Positions 54,926 through 64,000 of a DNA stretch of 64,000 nucleotides are shown here, one piece after another. The translations under genes and the position numbers were made by a program. The DNA comes from Neurospora tetraspora (lineage: Eukaryota > Ascomycota > Sordariomycetes > Sordariales > Sordariaceae). Position 1 is the stretch's first letter; every line of letters begins with the position of its first letter. The notes under the pieces are model-generated. The model was not told the DNA's origin and made no database searches. It saw nothing but the letters and a program-made list of their open reading frames with translations. The DNA lies in NCBI RefSeq assembly GCF_033439725.1, contig NW_026944383.1, forward strand, positions 1 through 64,000, read 5' to 3'.

Positions 54926-55132
54926 CGGTGAAAAAGGCCACTTTTGTACACGCAGTGGTGTCAAGCCAATGGATAAGTCTGGATAACCCAATGCTACCAT
55001 TTCGATACTCCTAGTCACTCGGCGAATATCACTAATGTGTCGCTGTAGCAGCCAAACCTAGGGGCTCAACTGTTAGTCTAAGAGTACCGCAAAGTTGCTG
55101 TGGAGGGTGTACAAAAGTGGCCTTTTTCACCG
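54926..55132. mobile_element. MITE-like unit with perfect 26-bp inverted repeats
   Basis: A 26-bp sequence at 54,926-54,951 (begins CGGTGAAAAAGGCCACTT, ends GTACAC) recurs as its exact reverse complement at 55,107-55,132, giving a 207-bp unit. The 155-bp interior has no open frame of note and normal base composition, so it has escaped RIP. Flanks show no obvious target duplication. It is probably a small non-autonomous DNA transposon (MITE); a chance or regulatory palindrome of this size is much less likely. It lies about 470 bp upstream of the utp23 start. Confidence 0.65.
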
Positions 55133-55604
55133 CTAAAGAGATGGGGCCGCACTACGCTTGGACCAGCTAAACCTACCTCAACACCCTGGGCCAATTGCCT
55201 GCCTGGAAATTTTTCTAGGAAGTGAGTTTTGAAAGTTTATGAAGAACTCGCAGTGAAGGGTAGATTGGACCAAACAACGACCATTGACCGACTTTTTCGT
55301 GTCTTTTTCTGAGGACGACTTCGGTATTTGACTAGAGACTATCTGGTCATTCTCTTTTGTGGCTTCTTGAGAGATTTGGGTCATTTTCAGATCTTCTCTT
55401 GTCGCCTCTCAGTTTTGCCTTCGACATCGAACCGACAGACGAGGGTGGGCCTTTATCACTTCACTACCTACTCATACAACATCTCACTTTCCACTTTTCC
55501 CTTCGTCAGATTTGGTTGTTCAACCTTCCTCCCGGCGACGACCAAGCCCCCATCGGTCAACCTAAAATACCCACAACAACCACAGCCACGGCAACACTCT
55601 CACA
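55133..55604 (+). promoter_or_regulatory. Upstream region and 5' leader of utp23
   Basis: Gene-free stretch of normal composition between the MITE-like unit and the utp23 start. The last ~200 bp are CT- and ACA-rich (TCACTTTCCACTTTTCCC, CCACAACAACCACAGCC), typical of a filamentous-fungal 5' leader. No TATA box stands out. Confidence 0.4.
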
Positions 55605-56722
55605 ATGGGTAAGAGCAGGAAGGCCTACAAGAAGCTGATGCGCTCCTTCGAGCAGCTCGGCTTCCGCCAGCCCTATCAGCTGCTCCTGACCAGCGACATC
55701 GTGCTCGACACGGTCAAGCTCGACGTCATGAACCTGTTCCAGAAGACGCTCAACACCAAGGACATCAAGCCCATGATCACCCAGTGCTGCATCCGCGCCC
55801 TGTACGCAAAGAACAAGCCCGGCCCTGACAGGGACCCGAACGTCCCAGCTGCCATCGAGCGCGCCAAGACCTTCGAGAGGAGACGGTGCGGCCATCTGAT
55901 GGACCAGGACCCCCTTACCGAGCGCGAGTGCATGCTCTCGGTTGTCGACCCCAAGGGCAAAGGGGAGAACAAGTTCCGTTATGTGGTGGCGAGTAATGAT
56001 GAGTGGTTGGTAAGTTCATTAATGGGTTGGAGATCAAGATATTCTTAGATGGAAGGGAACTTTTTTTGTGAGCTTAAGAGGCGTGTTGCTAACTTGTTTG
56101 TTTTCAACAGAGACACAGGTTGAGGTCGGTGGTGCCCACGCCACTCATGTACTGCCGCAGGAGTGTCATGATCCTTGAGCCCATGTCCGACGCATCACAG
56201 CAAATCAGAGACAGAGAGGAGCGTCAAAAGTAAGTCATCACCAATTGCCAAACACCCGACCCGTTCGAACGCTCTACTAACACAGTCTACAGGTTCAAGG
56301 ATGGTATCATCAGAAGGACACTGAAGAGGAAGAGAGAGGATGGCGACGAAGGCGAAGAAGACTCCGAAGGCGATTCCGACAGCGAGGGCGAGGAAGTCCA
56401 GAAGGAAAAGTCGACAGATGGGGCCCCGGACGCTGCCGGTTCCGCGGAACAGGAACAGACGCAGAAGAAGAAGAAAAAGAAGAACTACGGCCCCAAACAG
56501 CCAAATCCACTGGCCTTGAAGAAAGCCAAGAAGGAAGCCGACAAGAAGAAGAAATCGCCATCAGATCAACAAAAACCGAAGAAACCCGCGGAGACGAATG
56601 CGGAATCGACAGCCGAGGGCAAGGCTAAGCGGAAGAGGCGCAAAAAGACCGGCGCCGGCGCTGCGGAGGGTGGGGAGCAGTCGGCCGGCCAGGGGGAAAC
56701 GGCCGCTGTTAGTGAGGAGTGA
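55605..56722 (+). CDS. utp23: rRNA-processing protein Utp23 (three exons)
   Basis: Predicted 317-residue protein from exons 55,605-56,009, 56,111-56,229 and 56,293-56,722. Both introns (101 and 63 nt) are GTAAGT...CAG, phases 0 and 2. Utp23 is a nucleolar SSU-processome factor with a degenerate PIN domain that helps release snR30 from pre-ribosomes. Residues 1-165 give the PIN-like fold: a basic start (MGKSRKAYKKLM), then GFRQPYQLLL around residues 19-28, and the zinc-binding pattern Cys95, His97, Cys109 in the context RRRCGH ... ECMLSVV. A family signature GPKQPNPLALKKAKK lies in exon 3 near 56,490-56,530. The C-terminal half is acidic, then strongly lysine/arginine-rich, as in fungal homologues and fitting nucleolar RNA binding. 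Start chosen as the first ATG with the conserved N-terminus. Confidence 0.93.
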
Positions 56723-57708
56723 ATTTCCTCCATTAGGTGTTGAATAACGGTGTTACAAGTCGGTTATTTCACGGGTTATGGGTGCGGATGACAGGGCTAC
56801 GACAAAGACCGTTGGAATCGGCTTTTTGTGAATCCGTGGCGTGAGCCATGGGATCGCATTGTCTTGGGCGGCCAATGGCACTATCGTCTACTCATACGAT
56901 ACCAAGCATACAGATGTCGACGCCACCGTATACCTTGTCTACTACTGTTCGGTTTACGGATTACTGGTATCACGACCATTGAGTAGGGACGAGAAATCCG
57001 ACATTGCAAAAGCGTCGGACCATGAAGAGCAACATGGATAACTGGCCGTCTGTTGGCATGTGGTGCGGCGTCGCCAGGCCAAGACAGGTGGGGGGGACAC
57101 TCAGGCCGAAGGGAGACCAAGGTGTACCTACAAGGAGTTGTACTTGAGGCGCTTTTTAGGTAGGGCAGGATCAAGTAGAATTTCAAGCGAATTCAGGGAT
57201 GACCGGCGTACGAGTACGGTGGATTGAGGACCAAAGTTGTTTAGCGTCTGTGTTGTTGATTCTCTGGAAATTTCAGGCGACGCGTATCAGTAACAACCCC
57301 CCTCCAGCCCCCCTGCCCCTAACTTGTAGTGTAAACCTGAGACAGGGGTAATGGTGGGGAGTCTGCAGTGGGCAGCATACGTACCTCCACCCCAAGCGGA
57401 AGTGACAGGCCATTACAAAATGTCGATGTGTGCAGGTGGTTGCGCCCAGTTGCTGCCCATTCCTTTGAAACGCACCGCATCAACCCGACACACCTACGCT
57501 TCCCGTGACAGAACGCCATCTCGTCCAGAGTACAGACCCCGCCGGTCTCAACCTTCCCCTCCCATCATCCGACTTATTGCGCCTGTCAACGGTTGCTCCC
57601 AATTCGATCAACTTCATATTTGGACTCCGGCCAGCGGAACAGCCCAACAAGCGTGTTTGGGCCGCGACCAATTCATCACAGTGACCGAGTACGTGAAAGA
57701 CACACGCC
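56723..57708 (+). promoter_or_regulatory. Intergenic region between utp23 and the DUF726 gene
   Basis: About 990 bp holding the 3' end of utp23 and the upstream region of the next gene. The frames that are open here lack family resemblance and sit in mixed frames. C-rich patches at 57,298-57,318 (CCCCCCTCCAGCCCCCC) and a CT/CAA-rich leader up to the ATG are the only notable traits. Confidence 0.4.
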
Positions 57709-60700
57709 ATGCCGGGACTCGGTGCAGGCCCGGCTGGCGACGACCACCAACAAGCCTCGGCAACTGGTGCCCCAGCCGTGTCACAACCCGGTAACGCTGC
57801 CGCGCCCGTCCAAGAACCGCCCGAGCTCGACGACTTCGGCTTGCCCATCCCGAAGTACCACGGGAAGACGACGGCGACAGATAAAAGTTCAGAGAAAAAG
57901 GAACCAAACATGGCATTAAGTAGCAGCCACAAATCCGACAAGCCCGATATGGACTGCGAGAACAGAAACAGCGATGCGCAGGCGCCGCAACTCTCTTCAG
58001 ATGCTCGACACGAACATTGTAAACAACAAGGCGGATCCTCGACAGCCCTACGGAATCCGAGCATCTCCACTTCGAAAGCTCCGGAGATGCCGTCCGAACC
58101 TCCATCAACAGAGGCCAAGTCAACAGTCGCGTCGGAGAAGAAGCCGGTAGCAGCGAACGAGCCACCCAAGTACCAAGATTTGGCCATAGCCGAAGTCAGG
58201 AAAGATCAAGAGCTTCCTCCGGGCCATAGGCGCGAGACTAGCATGGGAGGCGCCAGGGCTCTTGGCGTAGCCGGCACGTCTGGCTTCTCCCATCAACAGC
58301 TGACACTGAACCAGCCCTCGGAGGAGAAGAAGAAAGACGAGGACGACGAATGGCAGGAAATGCCGGCATATGCGCCGTATGACATCTACGATGACGACAA
58401 CAAGCTGATCGCGCGAGAACACGACGAGTCAGAGGAAGAGAAGGTCCAGTACGAGGGACTAGGTGGCGCAGGCAAGGGATACACTAGGGTCCTCCTCGAC
58501 GACGACGCCGAGTCCCAGACCAGCATGGACGAGAACACCCAGTACCTATTCAAAGACCCAGGAGGAGGCACAGGCGTGGCAGAGGAAGACGACGCGCAGC
58601 GCGACGCCGTCAGCCAACTTCAAGCTACCAAGGAGTTGCTTACAGAGGGCCAAAGGATCGCGTATGTCGGCTTGACGAGGCTGGAGCTGTCGGTCATGGT
58701 GAAGGAGGTTGACGATCTTCAGCAAGGGAGGAGCAAGCCAAAGAAGGAAGTCACCTTCGCCGCGGAGAGCATGAGGATGTGGAGTCAGAAGATGATGATG
58801 CGCTTGTACTCGCACATGGACATCAGCCCGGCCGAGCAGATCATGATCGAGCAGCTTGCTGCGCACGGTGTTATGCCTCAAGATCTGACTCCGGTGCTAA
58901 TGGCAAACGCGAGGGTCAAGAACCCCATGGCTGACGAAGCAAGCAAAAGAGATTCGACGTCGTCTGCGTCGAAATCTTCAGGTCCCAACTCGATACCCCC
59001 GTCCCCAAACTCAGAGTCACCTGCCGAACCTCCGCCGCCGTACTCAATCGACGATAAGTCAGAACTGGACGAGGCGGTCAGGATGCCCTCGCAGATGCCG
59101 ACCTCGCAAAAGATCGATATCGATCTGAGGTGGACGGTACTGTGCGACTTGTTCCTCGTCCTCGTTGCGGATTCTATCTACGACGCCAGGTCAAGAACCC
59201 TACTCGAGAGAGTCGCCAAGGATCTGGAGATTCCCTGGGGTGACATCTGCCGGTTTGAGAAGAAAGTGACAGATGCCCTGGAGATGCAGCAGGCCGTTGA
59301 GAAGGAGAATTGGAACGAGGAAGAGCACAAAGAGAACCGGCGCAAGATGGCCCTCAAGAAACGCTACCTCATGATGGGCCTAGCAACTGTCGGCGGCGGC
59401 TTGGTTATCGGCTTGTCTGCCGGCCTGCTTGCCCCGGTGATTGGTGCTGGCCTGGCCGCGGGCTTCACGACGATTGGTGTCGGCGGTACAACCGGCTTTT
59501 TTGCTGGCGCCGGAGGTGCTGCCATTATCACGTCCTCGGCCGCGGCATCTGGTAGCATCATTGGTGTCCGTGCGGCCAACAGGCGAACGGGCGCCGTCAA
59601 GACATTCGAGTATAGACCGCTACACAACAATAAGCGGGTAAATCTAATTGTAACAGTGTCTGGGTGGATGACGGGCAAGGTGGATGACGTCCGGTTGCCC
59701 TTCAGTACGGTGGATCCGTTGATGGGTGATATTTACTCGGTTCTGTGGGAACCGGAAATGCTGACCAGTATGGGAGATACCATTAATATCTTGGCTACAG
59801 AGGTAAGTACTCGTCCTTCACACGAGAGTCATGACGGAGGCAAGTGGTATTAACTCGTCTCTAGGCCCTCACCCAAGGTCTCCAACAGCTCCTAGGCAGT
59901 ACCATCCTAATAGGCTTAATGTCTGCGATTCAGCTGCCGGTCGTGCTTACCAAGCTCTCCTATCTCATCGACAACCCCTGGGCTGTCTCTCTCGACCGTG
60001 CCACTGCAGCTGGTCTCATTCTCGCAGATTCGCTTATTGACCGCAACTTGGGAACCCGTCCCGTCACTCTTGTGGGATATTCCCTGGGTAGCCGCGTTAT
60101 CTACTCCTGCCTGCAGGAGCTCGCCAGGAAGGGCGCTTTTGGCTTGGTCCAAAACGTCTATCTTTTTGGCAGCCCAATTGTCGTACAGACGGATGAATAC
60201 CTGCGTGCGCGTGCCGTGGTCTCTGGTCGCTTCGTCAACGGATACAACCGCAACGACTGGATCTTGGGGTATCTTTTCCGTTTAACCAATGGCGGTATCA
60301 GGCGCATTGGCGGTCTTGCCCCCATCGAGGGGATTGCCGGGATAGAAAACTTTGACGTCACGGAGTTCGTGGTGGGTCACATGGATTACCGTACGGCGAT
60401 GCCACGGCTCCTTCGTGAATGCGGTTGGATGGTCGAGAACGACGAGTTTGTCGAAATCGAGGAGCCAGATCCGGAGAACCATCAGGAAAGACAACGCGAA
60501 CTCATTAATGAAATTGAAGAGGCGAGGAAGGAGCTCGAAAGGGAGGGGAGGGAAAGAGCGGGGAGTAAGAGCGGCGGCGCATTCAGCTTCTTCAAAAAGA
60601 AGAAGCCAAAGAGGCAAGAATGGGAAGTTTACGAGGACTCGGCCAAAGCGGGAGGCAGCGCCTCCGGGAGCGGTGGAAAGACGGAGGACAAGGACGGTAA

Positions 60701-61466
60701 TAATCACGGCGTACTCTTCGACGTCGACGCCATCCGCGCCGAGCTGGCCAAGGAGGCCAAGGAACAACAAAAGAAGAAGGGGGGCTCCTCCCAAAACGGC
60801 GGCGCCGGCGTTAATGAGGATCTACTTCGGGTCAAGGAGATCAAGAGCACCCTGCCGCCCATGAAGCTTCCTCTCGGCCCGCCGGCGCCAGTAATAAAGG
60901 GCTCGCGAGACCATCTGAGGGAGACCAGGAGCGCCAGCCTCGGGGCGGTGCCGCCGTATCGCGGGTTCTCGAGCGTCGAGTACAACAACAGGCACCAGTC
61001 CACCGTTTCGTTATCAAACGATCGCAAAGAGGAAAACGCCTGGAACTCGCCACCACCACCGTCAACGACAAGCTCGTCTCGTCAGTACGATTACAGCGCT
61101 GGTCATGGAAAGGGTGGGTTTGGAGGAGGCGGGTTCGGAGCGGATGACTACGGCTACAGTGGCGGTGGTCGCCAGCACGACGATGACAGCGAAATTCAAA
61201 TGACTTTTGATACGGCTTTTGAAGCATCTCCTCCTCCTCGCTCCAAGCCAAGTGCTGCCAGCGGCAAGCAGTCTTCGTATGGACATACAAGTTCATCAGC
61301 AGGCTACGGGACTTCAGCTTCGGCATCAGCCTCAGCCCCGGCGAGACCGGAGATCAAGTCAGCGCAGACGGTGCCGGTTCTCCCGGCAGCTAATAATCCG
61401 TGGGCAGACTTTGATGACGACGACGATTTTGGCAAGGAGAAGGAGATTTCTATGACGTTTGCTTAG
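57709..61466 (+). CDS. DUF726/TMCO4-type alpha/beta hydrolase, large membrane-associated protein (two exons)
   Basis: Predicted 1,231-residue protein from exons 57,709-59,802 and 59,865-61,466; the 62-nt intron is GTAAGT...TAG, phase 0. Residues 1-460 are low-complexity, acidic and Ser/Pro-rich. A conserved helical region (about 465-550) is followed by a Gly/Ala-rich hydrophobic stretch (about 553-620) that is probably membrane-inserted. The hydrolase core follows: nucleophile motif GYSLGS with Ser771, candidate acid Asp829 in NRNDW, candidate base His870 in VGHMDYR, as in the DUF726 family (human TMCO4, yeast Mil1/YFL034W). The tail (about 890-1,231) has a Glu/Arg-rich coiled-coil-like part, a lysine-rich patch (FFKKKKPKR), then a Gly/Ser-rich disordered end. 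The substrate is unknown; lipid or ester hydrolysis at a membrane is inferred. The start ATG has a good context (GCCATGCC). Confidence 0.9.
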
Positions 61467-62102
61467 TGGATTGCATCTATAGTGGGAGTGATGGTTCATC
61501 CCGGCTGCAAGAGTGAGAGGGAGAAAGAATAAGTACAATACCCACTCACAGTATTATTATTAGCCTTGCTTTTACAGAGGCAGGCGAAAGAGCAAGAAGA
61601 GGTTACAGGCACAGGAAAAGCAGTGGCCAGAGACAGGTCAGCAGCCTGGAAAGAGAGAAAAAAATGGAAAAGTAATGATGGCGGAGGGAATACTTTGGAA
61701 TTTATAGGTGTCAGGGAAACGAGCTGTTTTGTTAGTATATAGTTATGAACGGGCAGGTATCGTGGGCGGGTGGACTGTTTGGAGCTTGGAACACATTGGG
61801 TTGTGGTGCGGTGTTGTGGATAGCATATGAAGCATAATGATGTTCGTATTTATCTTTTTTTTTTGGTGTAACAAGGTAGAGATGAATCAACTTAACTGGT
61901 CATGAAGAAATGAACAAGTCTTACTTGGAATCTTATCTCGTGAGTTTCTTAGGAGTCTTTGTATATGTGGTTGGTGTCTTCACCAGCATAGACAGGTTGT
62001 TCCTCCTTCAATAATCCGCCATGGAGCTTCAAGATAACTCTTCAGGTTCCGGTTCCGGCTTTCCCCTGCTGTGTCTATCGTCGGGATCACTCTCTCATCA
62101 AA
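61467..62102. other. Convergent 3' region between the DUF726 gene and the acylphosphatase gene
   Basis: The two genes point at each other here, so this stretch should hold both 3' untranslated regions and terminators. It is moderately AT-rich with runs such as TTTATCTTTTTTTTTTGG near 61,850. No open frame with family resemblance was seen. Confidence 0.5.
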
Positions 62103-63206
62103 TCAACCCCTCCTAACCTCAAACTTCGACTCCCCATCCACCAACTCTCTATCCTCCACATCCAGCTTAGAAACAAGCGCGTGCGTTGGTCCCTTCTTCA
62201 AGTCCTTCATGAGCTGGGCGACGGAGGTTTCGTCTCCTTGGGCTTCTCCTTCGACCTGTAGTTTTGAATCAAATGAGAGGGGGGTTAGTTAGTTAGTCAG
62301 TTGTTAAAGAGGGTTTTTAGTGCAATGATCGGTGAGTGATCGGTGATCATAAGGATTGAATGATTGATTTAAGTAGGGAAATGTGGTAGTAGAAGGAGAT
62401 GTAGATGGGAATGTAAATGTCCGGATGCAGATGCAGATAGATGTAACTTGCCTTTTCGTCGGATCGGTTACGGACCCAGCCTGTTAGGTTGAGTTCTTGG
62501 GCTCGGTTGGCTGTGAATTTTCTTTTTGTATGTATGTACGGGTTAGTCTTTGATCACCAAATCAGTTTACTTGGTTGAAGATGATGAGATATGTGGATTT
62601 GTGGGAAATATAAAAAGATGAAAAGGTCTTGCAGAAGTAAAACGTAAAATACTATGAATGAAACAGTGCCGTATACTTTGTTTCGATGGGAAGAAGAACC
62701 CACATCAAGTAATGCAACATAGTGATATAAGAGCAAAACAAAACAAAACAAAAGAAAACGAAAGCAGACTTAAATGGAACTTAAAGACAAGAATGATATA
62801 GCCTTCCACAACTTACCGGTAGAAAACACCTTCAATATTTCCATAAGTCAGGATCATCAACCCAAACATTCAGGGAGGAAATCGTCGAGCTCCGAGCCCC
62901 GAACCAATCATTCATTGTTGCTCGAGTGGCCGAGACGAATGGTAAGTATCAAGTATCTATCATACCTTGAACCCTGCCATGGGCAAGAAAGTAAACCTAT
63001 TTTCATTGGGAAACCAGAAGGTCAGTAACAGGTCTTTTCACCTATCCTCAAGTCAAACGACTTATACATAACAGCAGCTGCCAAGAGCTCGTGATAAGCT
63101 CAGAGGTCAAGATGAGTGAGTCTGTATCGTTCTTCTTTGTGAAGCTCTAGGAGCAGTCTGTATAAATGGTGACGAATATAGAAGAACTTACTCTTTTAGT
63201 TCCCAT
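62103..63206 (-). CDS. Acylphosphatase (five exons, with a 13-nt microexon and a GC-AG intron)
   Basis: Minus-strand gene encoding a predicted 93-residue acylphosphatase, which hydrolyses carboxyl-phosphate bonds such as in 1,3-bisphosphoglycerate. Exons in order: 63,206-63,192, 62,996-62,966, 62,829-62,817, 62,521-62,452 and 62,255-62,103. Together they give 282 nt in frame with a stop. The spliced product has the full family pattern: HGRVQGVFYRKFT with catalytic Arg20, GWVRN with catalytic Asn38, then KVEGEAQGDE and a C-terminal FEVRR. Length matches the family (about 90-100). Introns 1-3 are GT-AG (GTAAGT, GTATGA, GTAAGT; 195, 136 and 295 nt). Intron 4 (62,451-62,256) starts GCAAGT after AAG and ends CTACAG. 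The 13-nt third exon is required to link VQ to GVFYR in frame. Assembly is by eye, but the match across every junction makes it convincing. Confidence 0.87.
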
Positions 63207-63778
63207 TGTGACTGTTTCCTGAAATGTTGGTTTATGATTTGTTTGCGCTTGGTCGCGTGTTGCTGTTTGGCTCTTTGCGTGTTGGCGCCTCGAAGCTCAG
63301 CTACCTAGGGGTGTGATGTCAGAGGGGCCCGGGGGTCGAAGTGGAAGGAGAGGTCTGATGAGATAAGGAGAGGTTAGTGGGGTAGCTCATGCCTTATGGC
63401 GGTTACGTAATTGGGTAATAAACAGGTCTATGATGGGGTATAGTATCGTGTATTAACGACCTCGATGGTTGAATATTTGGCGACAATTTACTAGACCTAG
63501 ATTTCATGGCAGAAGTACGAATGTTGGAGGGTAGCTCATTGTAAAATGGATAGGTTCAGAATTGAGAGCAATCCAGGATACACAGTCATTAGCCGTCATG
63601 GTGGCCCTGCCCACTTCCACAAAGACTCGTGTGCCCCATAGCAATTCACCTCATGAGCCATCCATCGGTCATTGAACATCATGAAACCATTCTTGCACTA
63701 ATAGTAATGCGGTAGTCGTAGTAAACATAGAGCTCTCATGCAATGCATCCATCCCGATCCCTCAAACATGCCCACCCA
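63207..63778 (-). promoter_or_regulatory. Upstream region of the acylphosphatase gene and 3' region of vma13
   Basis: About 570 bp between two minus-strand genes. The bases just right of the acylphosphatase ATG (CACAATGG on the minus strand) give a good start context. No coding potential was seen, and no clear TATA box. Confidence 0.4.
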
Positions 63779-64000
63779 TCACTTGGTATCAAAGCTGTAC
63801 TGCAACCATCCACCAAGGGCGCGCAGGCTTTCCCACCGGACATTTTCATCAGCTTCGCCCATCAACTCCATGATTCGTGATTTGATACCATATCTCTCCA
63901 GCTGGCTTCGCTTCTCGGGTGCTTCGCGAACCAAGAAGCCAACATCATTGCACGCAATCGCCAATACCGCCTTGTCGTTCTCCCAAGGCTTCTGCATAAT
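63779..64000 (-). CDS. vma13: V-type proton ATPase subunit H, C-terminal end (partial)
   Basis: The last 73 codons and stop of a minus-strand gene that continues beyond the right edge. The fragment contains WENDKAVLAIACNDVGFLV, followed by a charged segment, then IMELMGEADENVRWESLRAL and a short end SFDTK. This is the C-terminal HEAT/ARM-like repeat of subunit H (Vma13), the regulatory V1 subunit that activates ATPase in the assembled pump and inhibits free V1. The ACNDVG and MELM ... VR residues are typical. The frame is open across the whole fragment, so the Met at 63,997 is internal rather than the start. Confidence 0.9.
   Translation of the reverse strand: MMQKPWENDKAVLAIACNDVGFLVREAPEKRSQLERYGIKSRIMELMGEADENVRWESLRALGGWLQYSFDTK

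Noticed and set aside
57480-58187. Minus-strand open frame of 235 codons
   Set aside because: Antisense to the 5' part of the DUF726 gene. No family resemblance, and the plus-strand gene is well supported.
60282-60794. Minus-strand and plus-strand frames of 170 codons overlapping DUF726 exon 2
   Set aside because: Shadows of a GC-rich coding exon in other frames. They contain none of the family motifs seen in the main frame.
62857-62869. ATG codons directly upstream of GVFYR as an acylphosphatase start
   Set aside because: Starting here gives an N-terminus that lacks the conserved HGRVQ. Including the exons at 63,192-63,206 and 62,966-62,996 restores the full family pattern with good splice sites.
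62774-63028. Plus-strand open frame of 84 codons
   Set aside because: Overlaps exons 2-3 and introns of the minus-strand acylphosphatase gene and has no family resemblance.
1-64000. CRISPR arrays, bacterial operons or a secondary-metabolite cluster
   Set aside because: No regularly spaced repeats, no prokaryotic gene layout, and the four host genes are unrelated housekeeping genes.

Overview
The window is nuclear DNA from a filamentous ascomycete (Pezizomycotina, most likely a Sordariomycete). Two very different landscapes meet at about 54,780. Positions 1 to ~54,780 are AT-rich, depleted in CA/TG dinucleotides, rich in TA and still rich in CG. That is the signature of repeat-induced point mutation (RIP), and I find no intact gene there. 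Positions ~54,780 to 64,000 have normal base composition, GC-rich exons, short GT-AG introns and recognisable conserved genes.

The repeat block is a pile of retrotransposon fossils plus one DNA transposon. From left to right: Gypsy element A (+ strand, cut by the window edge, 3' LTR near 5,458-5,670); a fragment of another Gypsy family on the minus strand (H, ~5,671-7,480); Gypsy element B, same family as A (~7,480-13,555); a small gag-only LTR element C (13,621-15,797, CTTTC target duplication) set into the tail of a minus-strand gag fragment (J, to 18,557); and then a nested composite filling 18,558-51,331. The outer member of the composite is Gypsy element E on the minus strand, with 197-bp LTRs at both ends. 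E was split twice: by Gypsy element D (21,073-28,659, 263-bp LTRs, target duplication GAACC) and by Gypsy element F (30,432-49,039, 365-bp LTRs, target duplication GGAAA). F was itself split by Gypsy element G (33,040-40,478, 370-bp LTRs, target duplication AGTTG). Right of E lies a RIP-damaged Mutator-like (MULE) transposase region (~51,400-54,500).

The gene-rich end holds four genes: utp23 (+, rRNA processing, three exons); a large DUF726/TMCO4-type membrane-associated alpha/beta hydrolase (+, two exons); a small acylphosphatase gene (-) that I assemble from five exons, including a 13-nt microexon and a GC-AG intron; and the 3' end of the V-ATPase subunit H gene (vma13, -), which runs off the right edge. 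These are unrelated housekeeping genes and do not form a cluster. Between the repeat block and utp23 sits a 207-bp unit bounded by perfect 26-bp inverted repeats, which looks like a MITE.

All boundaries in the repeat block come from reading the sequence by eye. LTR ends are firm where paired lengths and target duplications agree (C, D, F, G). They are approximate for A, B, H, J and the MULE.
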